Assembly: GCF_027257155.1 (NCBI RefSeq)
Contig: NZ_JAPWDU010000003.1
Span: 558,001 to 622,000 of the forward strand
Length of the DNA: 64,000 nucleotides
Source: Cerasicoccus sp. TK19100
Lineage (GTDB): Bacteria; Verrucomicrobiota; Verrucomicrobiia; Opitutales; Cerasicoccaceae
Direction of reading: 5' to 3'
Under the pieces are notes generated by a model. The model saw nothing but the letters and a program-made list of their open reading frames with translations, did not search any database and was not told the origin of the DNA. This document shows positions 35,771-43,994 of the stretch, piece by piece; the stretch's first letter is position 1, and every line of letters begins with the position of its first letter. The position numbers and the translations under genes are program-made.

Positions 35771-35943
35771 TTAAACATCTGGCCCTTGCCCACCATCACT
35801 CCGGCTTAGCCCCCGCTTCAGTACCTCTTCAATCTGCTCTAGCTCAATCAAGTCGTCAGCGTCAGCGTCGCGGGCTCCTTCTTTACGACGTTGGGCGTCG
35901 AAGGTTTCGTAGCGATCTTCGGCGAGGGTGTGGGCTTCGTGGC
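35771..35943 (-). pseudogene. RhuM-family C-terminal remnant (left copy)
   Basis: Encodes TLAEDRYETFDAQRRKE and DLIELEQIEEVLKRG, the C-terminal end of the RhuM virulence-associated family. It matches the remnant at 40304-40705 in direct orientation, including exact shared stretches of 22 nt (35824-35845 with 40333-40354) and 21 nt (35892-35912 with 40401-40421). Homology stops near 35943, where an IS110 transposase tail begins, suggesting the gene was cut by that element. Non-functional. Confidence 0.75.
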
Positions 35944-35944
35944 T

Positions 35945-36089
35945 GCGCGCACAACCAAACACTGCGAGCGCTTTACCTACGGCTCATCGAAAACAGCAAA
36001 CCGAAGAAAGTGCCCCTAACCGGCTCATGCGTAAGCTCATCTTCATGCTCAACGCCATCATCAAAAACCCAAACTATAAAATAGCATGA
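35945..36089 (+). pseudogene. IS110-family transposase C-terminal remnant, frameshifted
   Basis: One frame reads LYLRLIENSKPKKVPLTG and a second reads MRKLIFMLNAIIKNPNYKIA followed by TGA at 36087-36089. Together they match the conserved end of IS110-type (DEDD) transposases (KPKKVAL then MRKLL..LNA), with one frameshift around 36025. Only the last 45-50 codons remain. Marks a past insertion at the edge of the accessory region. Confidence 0.7.
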
Positions 36090-36187
36090 GCTCGAATAAA
36101 GACAGTTGCTCCAGCGATTATATCACCATCGGCCACGGCGAGACATCCCCATCGGTTACGCCAGTACAACCCAATGTGATGACACTA

Positions 36188-36347
36188 CAGATCCTCATGT
36201 GTTGATGCAACAGATCGTAATGTGTTGATGTAACAGATCGTAATGTGTGCTTAAAAACGATCCTAATGCTTTTCCCAAAACGATGGTAATGCGTTTCTTA
36301 AAATGATCCTAATGCTTTTTGAAAAACGATGGGGATCGTTTTTACGG
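36188..36347. repeat. Degenerate 23-bp tandem array, seven units
   Basis: Units of 23-24 nt such as CAGATCGTAATGTGTTGATG, CGATCCTAATGCTTTTCCCA and CGATGGTAATGCGTTTCTTA drift gradually from the first to the last. No open frame. The surrounding stretch 36090-36495 has no gene. Style and period resemble array C at 31041, although the sequences differ. Confidence 0.7.
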
Positions 36348-36495
36348 AAAGATGCCTAGGGGGCTGGACGTAGAAGTGGCGATCATGTCGCTTTGCCTGT
36401 CCAACGATTAATTAACCACGAAGCGCGCGAAGACCGCCCAACCCCTCAAAAATAAGGGGCCAAATAAATCGCTAAACCCACTCTCGAATAGGGTA

Positions 36496-37407
36496 ATGAC
36501 TTCAATGATCGTTCGGGGCATTTTCTCTGTCATTTTCATTGGTCCGCTGTTGGGGCTCTTAGTCTGGTTCTTCTGGCAGATGCGGAAGTTCAAGCGAAGC
36601 GCGCGCCCGTTTTCCAAGGAGACCTCGCGCCCACCGGGCGAAAGCCTGCGCCGCGAAATCATGGCGCTGGATGAAAAGATGGTGGAGTGTTTCATCTGGC
36701 CGGTATTCGCCGCACTCGTTGGCGTGGGTCTCTGGTTCATGCCCCAACCATCACCAACGACCGAAATGCCTCCTCTCTGGAAGACGTTGGTTAGCATTTT
36801 GGGAATTGGTACTGTCGCAATCGCGGCGCTTTGGAATGCCGCCCGCTTGCGCGAATATCTGGAACGCTACCGCAATCTGAGCCTCGGGTTCGACGGCGAG
36901 CGCCACGTCGGCCAGGCGCTCAATCGGCAAATGCGGCGACCGGAAGTAAACTGCGTTTACCACGACTTTGTTTTCGAGCACGCGGGTAAGAAGTTCAACA
37001 TCGACCACGTCGTCGCCGGGCCGGGCGGGGTGTTCGTCATCGAGACGAAGACGCGCCGGAAACCCCTCGACGCCAATCAGAAAAAACAACACAAGGTCGC
37101 CTACGACGGCGCGCGCCTCAAGTTCCCCCATGGCAGCACCGAGGAGCCCATCGCGCAAGCCGAGGCCAACGCCCGCTTCTTCCAGGAATGGCTAACCGGC
37201 CAGCTCGGCCACGCCATCACCGTCACCCCGATCATCGTCATCCCCGGTTGGTGGATCGACTACCAAAACCAGGGCCGCGGCCCCGCCGTCATCAACGACG
37301 CCATGATCAAAAGCTACGCCTTCCACTCCAACAACCCCCTCGAACCCATCACCCTCAACCGCATCGACGCCGCCCTCTGGCGCGAGAACGCGGAGTCGTT
37401 GAATTAG
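36496..37407 (+). CDS. Membrane-anchored NERD-domain nuclease-like protein
   Basis: 303 residues. Two N-terminal membrane segments (IFSVIFIGPLLGLLVWFFW, and about 75-115 with LVSILGIGTVAIAALW) place the rest in the cytoplasm. A NERD (nuclease-related) domain spans about 130-265: GFDGERHVGQAL, then YHDFVFEHAGKKFNIDHVVAG with the catalytic-type Asp, and VFVIETKTRRK with the Glu-x-Lys of restriction-enzyme folds. NERD proteins are associated with phage defence, DNA processing and plasmids. GC content is like the chromosome, unlike the helicase that follows. Confidence 0.85.
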   Translation: MTSMIVRGIFSVIFIGPLLGLLVWFFWQMRKFKRSARPFSKETSRPPGESLRREIMALDEKMVECFIWPVFAALVGVGLWFMPQPSPTTEMPPLWKTLVSILGIGTVAIAALWNAARLREYLERYRNLSLGFDGERHVGQALNRQMRRPEVNCVYHDFVFEHAGKKFNIDHVVAGPGGVFVIETKTRRKPLDANQKKQHKVAYDGARLKFPHGSTEEPIAQAEANARFFQEWLTGQLGHAITVTPIIVIPGWWIDYQNQGRGPAVINDAMIKSYAFHSNNPLEPITLNRIDAALWRENAESLN

Positions 37408-37456
37408 TTCTGGGAGATAAACTTTTTTATCGTGATTTGTAATGATATATAAACGA

Positions 37457-37487
37457 TTGACTATGGCACCAGTGAGCAGGATATTAT
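37457..37487 (+). promoter_or_regulatory. Candidate promoter of the helicase operon
   Basis: TTGACT (37457-37462) and TATTAT (37482-37487) separated by 19 bp, in a locally AT-rich stretch 57 nt before the helicase ATG. The spacing is longer than the ideal 17, so this is tentative. It suggests the helicase and its partner are transcribed apart from the NERD gene. Confidence 0.35.
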
Positions 37488-37543
37488 AGTGGCTTTGCGT
37501 ATCTCTTATTGTAAATTTAACTGATTACTCTTTACCATTAATT

Positions 37544-39562
37544 ATGCCTTCGAGCTTTTTTTATCTTGGTGCAGAAAAAACGCAAGAGAATGAATTTATT
37601 CTCAACGGCTTTGCTCAATATGCAGAGCAGAATAATCTGCAGACTTACATTATAGACAGGCCTCTAGGGGAGGACAGATATACCTATGGATATGAAAAGT
37701 CTTTTCTCTTACTAATTCCAAAGCATAAAATTACATTTATTAACTATGGACCGCAATCCATAGACTTCGACGATTACATAGAAGACTTCTTGGAAGACCT
37801 TGGGTCTATATCTGACAAATTCAGGTATAAAGAGTTTATTGGACGGCCTAGAAAATGGCGTAGCGAACTAGTAGCCGATTTTCAGGTTGATTCCACTTCT
37901 TTTGATCCTGAATGTATAATATCCCAAATAGCGTTAACGGAAGGAGAAAAGCAACGTAGCATTGAATTGATAATCTCACTGCTTACGGGAAGCATTAATG
38001 ACATATCTAAGCTTCAAAGGGATATGCCGGAGGCGATACTTGATAAGTTGAAGCAAAAGATACTGCTATTCGATGGTGAGCAAACTCGATTCATTTATGA
38101 TGTTCCAGTGGGTAATGAAGTCATAATACAAGGATTATCAGGAACTGGAAAAACCGAGCTTCTGTTACATAAGCTAAAGGAAATATATACAGCTGATAGT
38201 GAAAGCAGGATTATTTTTACTTGCCATAACAAGATTCTGGCATCGAATTTGAGACAACGTATACCTGAGTTTTTCAACTTCATGAAAGTTGAGGAGCAAA
38301 TAGAATGGGATCATAGACTTTGGTGTATTAGCGCTTGGGGTTCTAGCTATGATAGGAATAGCGGAACGTATAGGTATATTTGTGATAAGTATAACCTGAG
38401 TTTTAACAGGTTCAGCTACACGTATTCATTTGACGACGCCTGTACGCAAGCAATTGCTGAACTAAGTAAAATTGACGGTTTTGATTTCGCATTCGACTAT
38501 GCCTTGATTGATGAGAGTCAAGATTTCCCAGAATCTTTCTTTGAATTAATGAAGCTGGTTACCGCTAAAACAGTATACAGAGCAGGGGATATCTTTCAGA
38601 GTATTTTTGATACAGACATAATAAGTGAAATAGCTCCAGATTTCCTGCTGAGTAAATGCTACAGAACTGATCCCAGAACTCTAATGTTTGCCCATGCGTT
38701 AGGTATGGGTTTGTTTGAGAAAGACAAGCTTCGATGGCTAGAGGACCCAGAATGGCAAGCATGTGGGTACGTTGTAAACAAGGATCCTGCTGATAATAAC
38801 TATACGCTTACGCGAGAACCCCTAAGGCGATTTGAAGACCTTGTTGAAGAAGGAGATTCCAGCGTGGAGATCGTGGAAGACGATCTACTTCTCGCAGCAG
38901 ATTTTGAGTCTGAAATTATCAGTCTACTAGTGCAAATCGTATCTGAGCACCCGACCGTCCAGCCGGATGATATTGCGGTCATATTTATCGATAGAGCTAA
39001 ATACACTTATAATGTTGGTGACAGGTTGTCTATTTCGGTTCCTGAAAGAATGGGCTGGCGCGTAAATAAAGCTTACGAAAGCAAGAGGAAGTCAAAGGGT
39101 GCGTTGTTCGTTAGTAACAAGAACAATGTGAAAGGTCTAGAGTTCCCCTTCGTAATATGTGTCACCCAGAACGTACTTAATACTAGAAGCTACAGAAATG
39201 CTCTCTACATGATGATGACTAGATCCTTCTTGAAGTCATTTCTAATTATATCTAAGCAAAATAATGAGGAGTTTATCGATGCTATAGGTGGCGGATTGGA
39301 ATCAATTAATGAGACCGGAAGTCTTATATTCAAAGAACCCACGCAAGCAGAAAAATCAAAAATTAAAACTACAATACTGCAAGCAGATAAGCATACGTCG
39401 TTCTATGATTATGTATACGAAATATTTGATGAATTTGGAGTCGAAACTAAATATCGAAGCAGATTATACAAGACTGTCGAATCCTTGTTGGGGCCAAAGT
39501 TTGACCATGACTCTATATACGAAGTTATAGCATTTAGCTACTCAAGAATTCAAGAAGGATAG
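37544..39562 (+). CDS. Superfamily 1 (UvrD/Rep-like) helicase, AT-rich
   Basis: 672 residues. Walker A is GLSGTGKT (197-204), Walker B is DESQD (323-327). Later motifs are KCYRTDP (371-377), the motif V-like NNVKGLEFPFVI, and the motif VI-like RNALYMMMTRS. The first 190 residues form an N-terminal domain of unknown type (KHKITFINYGPQSIDFDD); it could be a degenerate nuclease or a regulatory domain. Base composition is far more AT-rich than its surroundings, indicating recent transfer. The downstream 222-aa gene starts 4 nt after its stop, with a good ribosome-binding site inside the helicase end. Likely a defence or DNA-processing helicase. Confidence 0.85.
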   Translation: MPSSFFYLGAEKTQENEFILNGFAQYAEQNNLQTYIIDRPLGEDRYTYGYEKSFLLLIPKHKITFINYGPQSIDFDDYIEDFLEDLGSISDKFRYKEFIGRPRKWRSELVADFQVDSTSFDPECIISQIALTEGEKQRSIELIISLLTGSINDISKLQRDMPEAILDKLKQKILLFDGEQTRFIYDVPVGNEVIIQGLSGTGKTELLLHKLKEIYTADSESRIIFTCHNKILASNLRQRIPEFFNFMKVEEQIEWDHRLWCISAWGSSYDRNSGTYRYICDKYNLSFNRFSYTYSFDDACTQAIAELSKIDGFDFAFDYALIDESQDFPESFFELMKLVTAKTVYRAGDIFQSIFDTDIISEIAPDFLLSKCYRTDPRTLMFAHALGMGLFEKDKLRWLEDPEWQACGYVVNKDPADNNYTLTREPLRRFEDLVEEGDSSVEIVEDDLLLAADFESEIISLLVQIVSEHPTVQPDDIAVIFIDRAKYTYNVGDRLSISVPERMGWRVNKAYESKRKSKGALFVSNKNNVKGLEFPFVICVTQNVLNTRSYRNALYMMMTRSFLKSFLIISKQNNEEFIDAIGGGLESINETGSLIFKEPTQAEKSKIKTTILQADKHTSFYDYVYEIFDEFGVETKYRSRLYKTVESLLGPKFDHDSIYEVIAFSYSRIQEG

Positions 39563-39566
39563 CCAA

Positions 39567-40235
39567 GTGAAGCGATTCAACTTTAATTTATCGGAGATTG
39601 AAGCGAATTATCTCCAGAAGTCATCAATTAGAAGCAAGGAAACATCCATACAGTTTCTCATTGAGTCAATTAAGCTCATGGCTGTTAAGAAGCCTAGCGC
39701 GCACATTACAACCTCCTCACGCATATCATTGATCGTTTCAAATATGAGCAGGCTGTTTTTCAGTCACGGAAACAAAATAGTAAGCGTTAATATTCCATTC
39801 TACATATATCAAGGCGAAGATGGTTACTTACACTTTGAATCAAAGGCAATTGGCGAAGTAACACCATTTCTCACGTCCCTAGCGCTTTCAATTGTAAGTA
39901 GTAGTCATTTTGGGAAGTGGAACTCCATTTGGGATTACATTGATTTATTTGATCTTCATGACGATCAATCTGATACAAGAACCGAGCAATTTCTTATGGA
40001 TTTCAATAATTTCTTCTTTAATTTAATGTGCACGGAAGATGGCTACTTGAGATACGATTACGATAACGACCCCGACCGAGTTGATCCAGAATATCACCCA
40101 GAGCATCACATAGACATATTTTACTCCACTAGTAATACTTTCAAGGTTGGGCTTCGTGGTGCTTTGAACTGTGAAGATGTCATATCAATATTGGACATTG
40201 AATCCAAATGCCACTTCATCCTTCCACCAAATTGA
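39567..40235 (+). CDS. Unrecognised 222-residue partner of the helicase
   Basis: 222 residues beginning at a GTG with AGAAGG just upstream, 4 nt after the helicase stop, so tightly coupled. No signal peptide or membrane segment. The N-terminal 50 residues are helical and charged (MKRFNFNLSEIEANYLQKSS); the middle has alternating strands (IVSVNIPFYIYQGEDGYLHF); an acidic, His-rich stretch follows (YDNDPDRVDPEYHPEHHIDI). No family recognised. AT-rich like the helicase. Possible roles are effector, sensor or helicase adaptor; nothing in the sequence selects between them. Confidence 0.8.
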   Translation: MKRFNFNLSEIEANYLQKSSIRSKETSIQFLIESIKLMAVKKPSAHITTSSRISLIVSNMSRLFFSHGNKIVSVNIPFYIYQGEDGYLHFESKAIGEVTPFLTSLALSIVSSSHFGKWNSIWDYIDLFDLHDDQSDTRTEQFLMDFNNFFFNLMCTEDGYLRYDYDNDPDRVDPEYHPEHHIDIFYSTSNTFKVGLRGALNCEDVISILDIESKCHFILPPN

Positions 40236-40303
40236 ACATAGCCCGCCGGAAGGAACAACACGTGATCAAACGTAGATCTCAAACATCCGCCCCTAACCCA
40301 GCA

Positions 40304-40705
40304 TCACTCCGGCTTCGGCCGCTGCTTCAATCCCTCTTCAATCTGCTCTAGCTCCATTAAGTCCTCGGCGTTGGCGGCGAGGACTTCTTGTTGGCGGCGG
40401 TGGGCGTCGAAGGTTTCGTAGTGGTCTTCGGCGAGTGTGCGGGCTTCCTCGGCGGTCAGGGAACCTAGGCGGTCAAGGACGGGGCGCTCGTTGAATTCGA
40501 GGAGGCGGTCGACATTGCGGTGCCAATAATCGAGGGTGAGGTCTTGGCGCTGTTTGGCGCGTAGCTCGGCCTGCTCCAGGAAGATCACTACGAGGCGGTT
40601 GAGCATATCGATCTCGTCGATGGTGAATTGGGTGGCCGCGCGTGGGGCTATTGGTGTGAAATTGACTTGGGTGCGTGGTGCGAGTTTGGGGTGAGGGCTA
40701 GTCAA
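40304..40705 (-). pseudogene. RhuM-family C-terminal remnant (right copy)
   Basis: Encodes the C-terminal 110 residues of RhuM-family proteins (DEIDMLNRLVVIFLEQAELR, DYWHRNVDRLLEFNE, LTAEEARTLAEDHYETFDAH, EDLMELEQIEEGL). Full-length family members are roughly 330 residues. The frame starts only at a TTG at 40705, a stop lies four codons before that, and a REP array begins at 40721, so the N-terminal two thirds are gone. Directly repeated with the shorter remnant at 35771. Confidence 0.8.
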
Positions 40706-40720
40706 ATAATCTGGTCAAGT

Positions 40721-41027
40721 GGAGGGCGACGCTCCGTCGTCGCCGTTTTCAGATGCATGGGGCGGCGACGACGGAGCGTCGCCCTCCAGTGGGTTTTGAG
40801 ATGGATGAGGCGGCGACGACGGAGCGTCGCCCTCCAGTGGGTTTTCAGATGGATGGGGCGGCGACAATGGAGCGTCGCCCTCCAGTGGGTTTTGAGATGG
40901 ATGAGGCGGCGACGACGGAGCGTCGCCCTCCAGTGGGTTTTGAGATGGAGGAGGCGGCGACGACGGAGCGTCGCCCTCCAGTGGGTTTTGAGATGCATAG
41001 GGCGGCGACGACGGAGCGTCGCCCTCC
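40721..41027. repeat. REP family 2 tandem array, 48-bp period
   Basis: One inverted copy (40721-40744) followed by six direct copies of a 24-nt palindrome with core GGCGACGACGGAGCGTCGCC, starting at 40764, 40812, 40860, 40908, 40956 and 41004, exactly 48 bp apart. The 24-nt spacers are nearly identical too. A decayed copy is at 41072-41095. Adjacent to the RAYT gene at 41107. Confidence 0.92.
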
Positions 41028-41106
41028 AAGATAAACGGAGGGTTGTCTTCCAAGGTTGGTTGAGGGGAGGCGGCGATGATGGAGTGTTGTGCTTTAGGTG
41101 GCGCCG

Positions 41107-41586
41107 CTAGTCGTGCCAGAACAATACATTCAGCTCACCCTGAAATGGCCAATTTTCTGGTGAGTCGACCAAGCCATGGCGCACGGGATTGTTTCTCACA
41201 TAGAGCCACTTTGCGGAATAGCTTTCGCCGGAGCGCAATTGGCGGTCCCATCCGTCCATCTGCCAGATTGGCTGATCCTCCTTGGCTGGCCATTGGCGGG
41301 ATGCGGTTGATTTCCAGTAGGCGACCCATTTCTTCAGCGGAAGGTGATCGACACGCGCTGGCGAACAAAACAGATGAATGTGGTCCGGCATGATGACATA
41401 GCGTCCAACCCGCCAATGGTCAGCCTCTTGCCAGCATTGCCTTAAGCGTTCGTGAGCGGCATGGTTTGCCAGAATTGGTTTTCGCTGAGCGGTGCAGACG
41501 GTCAGGAAGATGATATTTGCCCGATTGAATTGATCATAAATGGGCTGCCGGGCTGGGCGTTTTCGATCTGGGAGAGGTTCCGCCAT
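41107..41586 (-). CDS. REP-associated tyrosine transposase (RAYT), apparently intact
   Basis: 159-residue Y1/HUH transposase. The HxH metal site is in YVIMPDHIHLFCSP; the candidate nucleophile Tyr is in ESYSAKWLYVRNNPVRHGLV, a segment typical of RAYTs. It has no frameshift or nonsense codon, unlike the copy at 888. The gene is flanked by two tandem arrays of REP family 2, which are presumably its substrates. RAYTs are single-copy domesticated transposases whose cellular role is debated. Confidence 0.92.
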   Translation of the reverse strand: MAEPLPDRKRPARQPIYDQFNRANIIFLTVCTAQRKPILANHAAHERLRQCWQEADHWRVGRYVIMPDHIHLFCSPARVDHLPLKKWVAYWKSTASRQWPAKEDQPIWQMDGWDRQLRSGESYSAKWLYVRNNPVRHGLVDSPENWPFQGELNVLFWHD

Positions 41587-41642
41587 TGAGCGACTGAGTG
41601 TTAGGTTTTCTCATCCGATGCACAACACTATTGACCAATATT

Positions 41643-41848
41643 GGAGGGCGACGCTCCGTCGTCGCCGCCGTTGCTGAGCGGTGATTTTCAACGGTGATTA
41701 ATCAACCAAACTAACGTTCGGCGACGACAGAGCGTCGCCCTCCAGAGGTTCAACGGCGATGACAGAGCATCGCCCTCCTCAGATGCAGCGGCGACGACGG
41801 AGCATCACACTCCAGAGGTTCAGCGGCGACGACGGAGCGTCGCCCTCC
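41643..41848. repeat. REP family 2 tandem array, 35-bp period
   Basis: One inverted copy (41643-41666), then four direct copies starting at 41720, 41755, 41790 and 41825, exactly 35 bp apart. Some carry point changes (GACAGAGCATC, GGAGCATCACAC). The last ends 6 nt before the symporter stop codon. Confidence 0.9.
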
Positions 41849-41854
41849 AGGGGG

Positions 41855-43351
41855 CTAGGTGTTCTTACTTTGCGATGCAAAGCGACTACCACCCCAGATG
41901 ATGCCGAGGTTAATCAACACTGCCCAGAGGCCGGCGTGGATGCCCAGGGGTTTGGCGATGACGGCGTCGGGCCAGTAGGCGTGGCCGATGTGGAAGAACA
42001 AGACGATTGCTATGCCCGCGATGAGGCCAGCGAACACGGCGCGGCTATTTACCTTGCGGAAGTGGATGCCGCAGAGGAGGGCGGGGGCGGTTTGGGCGAG
42101 CAGCTCGACCTTGATCTGGATCAGCGCCCAGATGCTTTGGGGGAGGTTGATTGAGAGCAGCACGCAGGCGATCATGACGCCGGTGGAGATTACTTTGCCC
42201 AGCAAAGTAAGTTGCTTTTGGTCGTTGGTTTTGAGGAGGGGGCGGAAGAGGTCTTGCGTGGCCGAGGAGGCGATGGCCAGCAGCACGCTGTCGGCGGTGG
42301 ACATGATGGCGGCCACGACGGCGGCGATGAACACATACACGACCCACTTGGCCGCCGGGTGCGTGGCGGCGTAGTCGTTGAGCACGAGCATGGTGATGCC
42401 CTCGCTGCCGGCTTTGTCGAGGCCGGGGTGCGCGATGTTGCCGAGCAGGCCGATCGCAACCATGAGCAGCGTCGTGACCAGCGGCATAAACACCATGACC
42501 TGCAGCGAGCGGCGGAGCACCTTGGGGCTTTTCGCGGCGTAGATGCGCTGGATGGCCTGCGGGTAAAGCGAGAAGCCGAGCGAAACAATGATCGCCGTGG
42601 AGACCCACGTCAGGCAGCCGCCGAAGTCGAGCGGCTGCCAGAAAGTCGGGCGGACTTCCTGCAGGCGCTCGGCGGCGCCGGTTAGCCCGCCGAGGTTGGA
42701 GAGCGTGGCGGTGAAAATGATTGTGCAGCCGAGGAGCAACAGGATGCCTTGCAAAACATCCGTCCACGCGACGCTGCGCAGCCCGCCGAGGGTTTCGTAG
42801 ATCAGGATGATTATAGCCAGGATCACGATGCCTTGCGCGGGGGAAAGGTAGTCGCCCGCGACGACGGCCGTCATTTGGCCCATGGCCTTGAGGTTGGTGA
42901 TCATGAAGTTGCCCAGCGCGACGATGCCCGAGATGGCGATGGCGGTCGTGAGCCAGCGGTGCTGATAGCGGCGTTGGATGTAGTCGCCCAGCGTGATGAA
43001 GTCGTGCTCGCGGGAGAGCTTTTGCAGCTTGGGCGCGTAGAGCAGGTAAAAGCCGATGCCGGCCATCATGAAGGGCAGGCTGACCAGGTAGGCAAAGCCG
43101 TTGCGATACGCCGCGCCGGCAAAACCGATGAGCGTGTTGCCGCTGTATTGCGTGGCGTAAAGGGTGAGCAGCAGGACGACAAAGCCCAGGCTCCGGCCGC
43201 CGAGAAAGAAGTCCCCCAGCGAGTTTTCCTTGCGGGCAAAACGGCCCGCCACACCAATCGCGATCATGATGCCCAGGTAAACCGCGATTACCGCGATGCC
43301 GCCGGGCCCGAGATTGGAGGGGGTTTCCGAAGCGGCCGCGAGGGGGATCAT
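41855..43351 (-). CDS. Sodium:solute symporter (SSS family)
   Basis: About 498 residues with 13 predicted membrane segments typical of the SSS fold. Family features include FFLGGRSLGFVVLLLTLYAT, QYSGNTLIGFAGAAYRNGFA and GDYIQRRY. The substrate is probably an organic acid, amino acid or sugar; none can be named. The start MIPLAAASE at 43351 overlaps the stop codon of a 68-residue membrane protein by four bases (43348-43351), the arrangement seen for SSS transporters with a small second subunit. Confidence 0.93.
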   Translation of the reverse strand: MIPLAAASETPSNLGPGGIAVIAVYLGIMIAIGVAGRFARKENSLGDFFLGGRSLGFVVLLLTLYATQYSGNTLIGFAGAAYRNGFAYLVSLPFMMAGIGFYLLYAPKLQKLSREHDFITLGDYIQRRYQHRWLTTAIAISGIVALGNFMITNLKAMGQMTAVVAGDYLSPAQGIVILAIIILIYETLGGLRSVAWTDVLQGILLLLGCTIIFTATLSNLGGLTGAAERLQEVRPTFWQPLDFGGCLTWVSTAIIVSLGFSLYPQAIQRIYAAKSPKVLRRSLQVMVFMPLVTTLLMVAIGLLGNIAHPGLDKAGSEGITMLVLNDYAATHPAAKWVVYVFIAAVVAAIMSTADSVLLAIASSATQDLFRPLLKTNDQKQLTLLGKVISTGVMIACVLLSINLPQSIWALIQIKVELLAQTAPALLCGIHFRKVNSRAVFAGLIAGIAIVLFFHIGHAYWPDAVIAKPLGIHAGLWAVLINLGIIWGGSRFASQSKNT

Positions 43352-43554
43352 TGGCCGTCCTCCGTGTTGGCGCATTTATCCCAGCAGCGTGCGTAGGACA
43401 CCGCTACGAACACCGCGTAACCCGCGGACATGGCAATCGTATAAACCGCCCACAGCGGCAGACCGGCAACGGTGGTTTCGCGTCCGCCCAGGAGGAAAAC
43501 CCACGGGGCGGTCAGGGTAATGATGATGAGATGGCCGAGGAGATAACGGAGCAT
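43348..43554 (-). CDS. Small membrane subunit of the SSS symporter (DUF997/DUF485-like)
   Basis: 68 residues with two membrane segments (LLGHLIIITLTAPWVFLL and PLWAVYTIAMSAGYAVFVAV) joined by a short loop. It precedes and overlaps the symporter gene, like YhdT before PanF. The short cytosolic end RCWDKCANTEDGQ has two cysteines. Probably stabilises the transporter. Confidence 0.8.
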   Translation of the reverse strand: MLRYLLGHLIIITLTAPWVFLLGGRETTVAGLPLWAVYTIAMSAGYAVFVAVSYARCWDKCANTEDGQ

Positions 43555-43650
43555 GGAAGGCAGTGTTTAAAACGGGAGAAGCGTCACGCTGACACCTTGC
43601 CGCCCATCGTGCAAAGCGATTTTCGAATGCGGGGGTGGGGACATGAAAAA

Positions 43651-43671
43651 GGCAACGCGCGGTGCGTTGCC
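43651..43671 (-). terminator. Hairpin terminator, minus strand
   Basis: 8-bp stem GGCAACGC/GCGTTGCC around a 5-nt loop, followed on the minus strand by TTTTTCATG. It lies in the 440-nt gene-free gap 43555-43994 and would stop transcripts coming from the zinc peptidase gene before the symporter operon. Confidence 0.65.
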
Positions 43672-43712
43672 TTGGGTGGTGGTGGTGTTTGAGAGAGGTT
43701 GGCAGTGAAAAA

Positions 43713-43852
43713 GGTAGCGCGGAGCGTCCCCGCTCCGCAAGCCACCGCTGTTTGAAATGTCAGTTCGTTGAATCGGTTTAGCGCAAGGCGCGTTGCGTGA
43801 ACCTTATAATGCTTTACCTCAATCCTTGCGGACCGAGACGGTCCGCGCTACC
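43713..43852. repeat. Inverted REP family 4 pair
   Basis: GGTAGCGCGGAGCGTCCCCG... at 43713-43740 and its partner at 43826-43852 (core CCGAGACGGTCCGCGCTACC) form an inverted pair about 85 nt apart. A further CAGGCTCCGCCCTACC word is at 43919-43934. The rest of this gap holds no gene. Confidence 0.7.
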
Positions 43853-43994
43853 TGAGAGTCGTCGAATAGGGCCACTCTAACGTGGCGGCTTGCCTGGAGA
43901 TCGCCGCTGAGCGGGACAGGCTCCGCCCTACCTTTGGTGAGTTGGATTGGCAATTTGCACAATGTGCAAATCTATCGGTCCAGCCGGAGGCTGG

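Noticed and set aside
35771-40705. Composite transposon bounded by IS elements
   Set aside because: Only one IS remnant (IS110 tail) is present; the bounding repeats are RhuM gene fragments, not insertion sequence ends.
40753-41034. 93-residue open frame of 16-residue repeats across the REP array, and similar frames on the other strand
   Set aside because: Because 48 is a multiple of three, the tandem REP unit stays open in several frames on both strands. The translations merely spell the repeat; there is no start context.
40721-41848. Possible CRISPR array
   Set aside because: Repeats are regularly spaced, but the spacers are themselves near-identical, the repeat is a strong palindrome next to a RAYT, and no cas genes are present.
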